40,951 bases of DNA from QAMX01 sp964515055 (GTDB lineage: Bacteria; Bacillota; Clostridia; Oscillospirales; QAMX01): contig CAZEUG010000017.1 in the NCBI GenBank assembly GCA_964515055.1, forward strand, positions 1 through 40,951, in the 5' to 3' direction. Both the position numbers and the translations under genes were made by a program. Positions within the stretch are counted from its first letter, which is position 1; each line of letters begins with the position of its first letter. Positions 40,584 through 40,951 of this stretch are shown one piece after another. The notes under the pieces were generated by a model. That model was not told the origin of the DNA. It saw nothing but the letters and a program-made list of their open reading frames with translations, and made no database searches.

Positions 40584-40627
40584 GCTGTTCGACCCCGTTT
40601 CCAGTTTGCTTCCCTGTTGAATGCTTT

Positions 40628-40656
40628 ATTATACTCTGTTTCTGTTTTGAAGTCAA
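40628..40656 (-). promoter_or_regulatory. Sigma-A promoter of mntP
   Basis: Minus strand: TTGACT (40651-40656), 17-nt spacer, TATAAT (40628-40633). Confidence 0.85.
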
Positions 40657-40679
40657 GATCAGACGTTCCGTATCTGCAT

Positions 40680-40725
40680 AAAAAAAGAGAGGAACTGTGC
40701 ATTTTTTTGCGCAGCTCCTCTCTTT
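40680..40725 (-). terminator. Strong hairpin terminator without a recognised upstream gene
   Basis: Arms 40684-40700 and 40709-40725 pair with one mismatch and one wobble. A T-run follows on the minus strand (40680-40686). No gene was recognised on the minus strand between it and the window end. Confidence 0.8.
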
Positions 40726-40871
40726 CTGTGGAAAGCCAGAAACCTGCGGGCTGCCGCTGTCCACGTTTTGCGACTGCGCACGGCGCTCAATCGCAGCGGG
40801 AACGGAATTCGATGTTTCACAAAAAGGTGTCCTTCCCGCTGAAAAAACAGGGGAAATTTTCACGCAGAGGA
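40726..40871. other. No feature recognised
   Basis: Between the terminator and the right-edge promoter. Frames crossing it have no family motifs. Confidence 0.4.
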
Positions 40872-40900
40872 TTGACTTTTCCTCCAAAATATGCTATCAT
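40872..40900 (+). promoter_or_regulatory. Promoter for a gene beyond the window
   Basis: TTGACT (40872-40877), 17-nt spacer, TATCAT (40895-40900). The downstream gene is not in the window. Confidence 0.75.
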
Positions 40901-40903
40901 TAT

Positions 40904-40928
40904 ATTATCTTTTGATAATCATCTATCA
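40904..40928 (+). promoter_or_regulatory. Fur-box-like palindrome after the right-edge promoter
   Basis: ATTATC-TTTT-GATAAT (40904-40919) is an inverted repeat, and it continues into TGATAATCATCTATCA (40913-40928), which resembles the GATAAT array of Fur boxes with one extra base. Placed at about -3 to +22 relative to the likely start, it could repress the next gene. The metal context (mntP next door) fits but does not prove it. Confidence 0.4.
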
Positions 40929-40951
40929 TTGGAAAAGGACACCCTGCTGCA

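Noticed and set aside
40584..40650. Possible yybP-ykoY manganese riboswitch before mntP
   Set aside because: The promoter at 40628-40656 leaves only about 40 nt of leader, too short for the aptamer.

Overview
The window reads as chromosome of a moderately GC-rich, spore-forming Clostridia (Firmicutes), probably of the Oscillospiraceae/Ruminococcaceae type. The evidence is a forespore spoVA gene, a T-box leader, strong TTGACA/TATAAT promoters, AGGAGG ribosome-binding sites, the zinc-type S14 protein, and the order S10-spc-alpha operon / mnmE-mnmG-rsmG-noc. The last cluster usually lies near oriC. The taxonomic placement is inference.

Layout. 13-5432 (all minus): a 3'-interrupted spoVAC at the window edge, then (in transcription order) csaB-like pyruvyl transferase, M29 aminopeptidase and cysteine hydrolase, a DUF1292 gene with its own promoter, and a PHP-domain phosphoesterase. 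5548-7668 (plus): a T-box riboswitch, specifier read as CUC (Leu), controlling an acyl-CoA synthetase. 7669-8480: gene-free, with degenerate direct repeats. 8480-24505 (minus): a complete 31-gene ribosomal-protein/secY/adk/map/infA/rpoA superoperon, rpsJ to rplQ, with a ~470-nt leader. 24568-29991: mnmE and mnmG (plus), a CDF metal exporter (minus) and rsmG (plus).

29966-36730: a compact AT-rich type II-A CRISPR-Cas island. It holds a divergent tracrRNA, cas9, cas1, cas2, csn2, a leader ending in the type II-A leader-anchoring sequence, and a five-repeat array. It sits exactly at the 3' end of rsmG and is bracketed by a 26-bp perfect direct repeat that duplicates the last codons and stop of rsmG. 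A perfect terminator and then noc follow the right copy, so the ancestral order was very likely rsmG-terminator-noc. The island encodes no recombinase. The tracrRNA promoter overlaps the cas9 promoter and translation start on the opposite strand, so the two transcripts probably exclude or regulate each other.

36734-40951: noc (plus), then a minus block with a DUF3810 metalloprotease-like membrane protein, a TIM-barrel sugar isomerase/epimerase and the MntP manganese exporter. At the right edge is a plus-strand promoter with an AT-rich, Fur-box-like palindrome for a gene outside the window.

All functional names come from motif and family recognition by eye; no database search or folding program was run.
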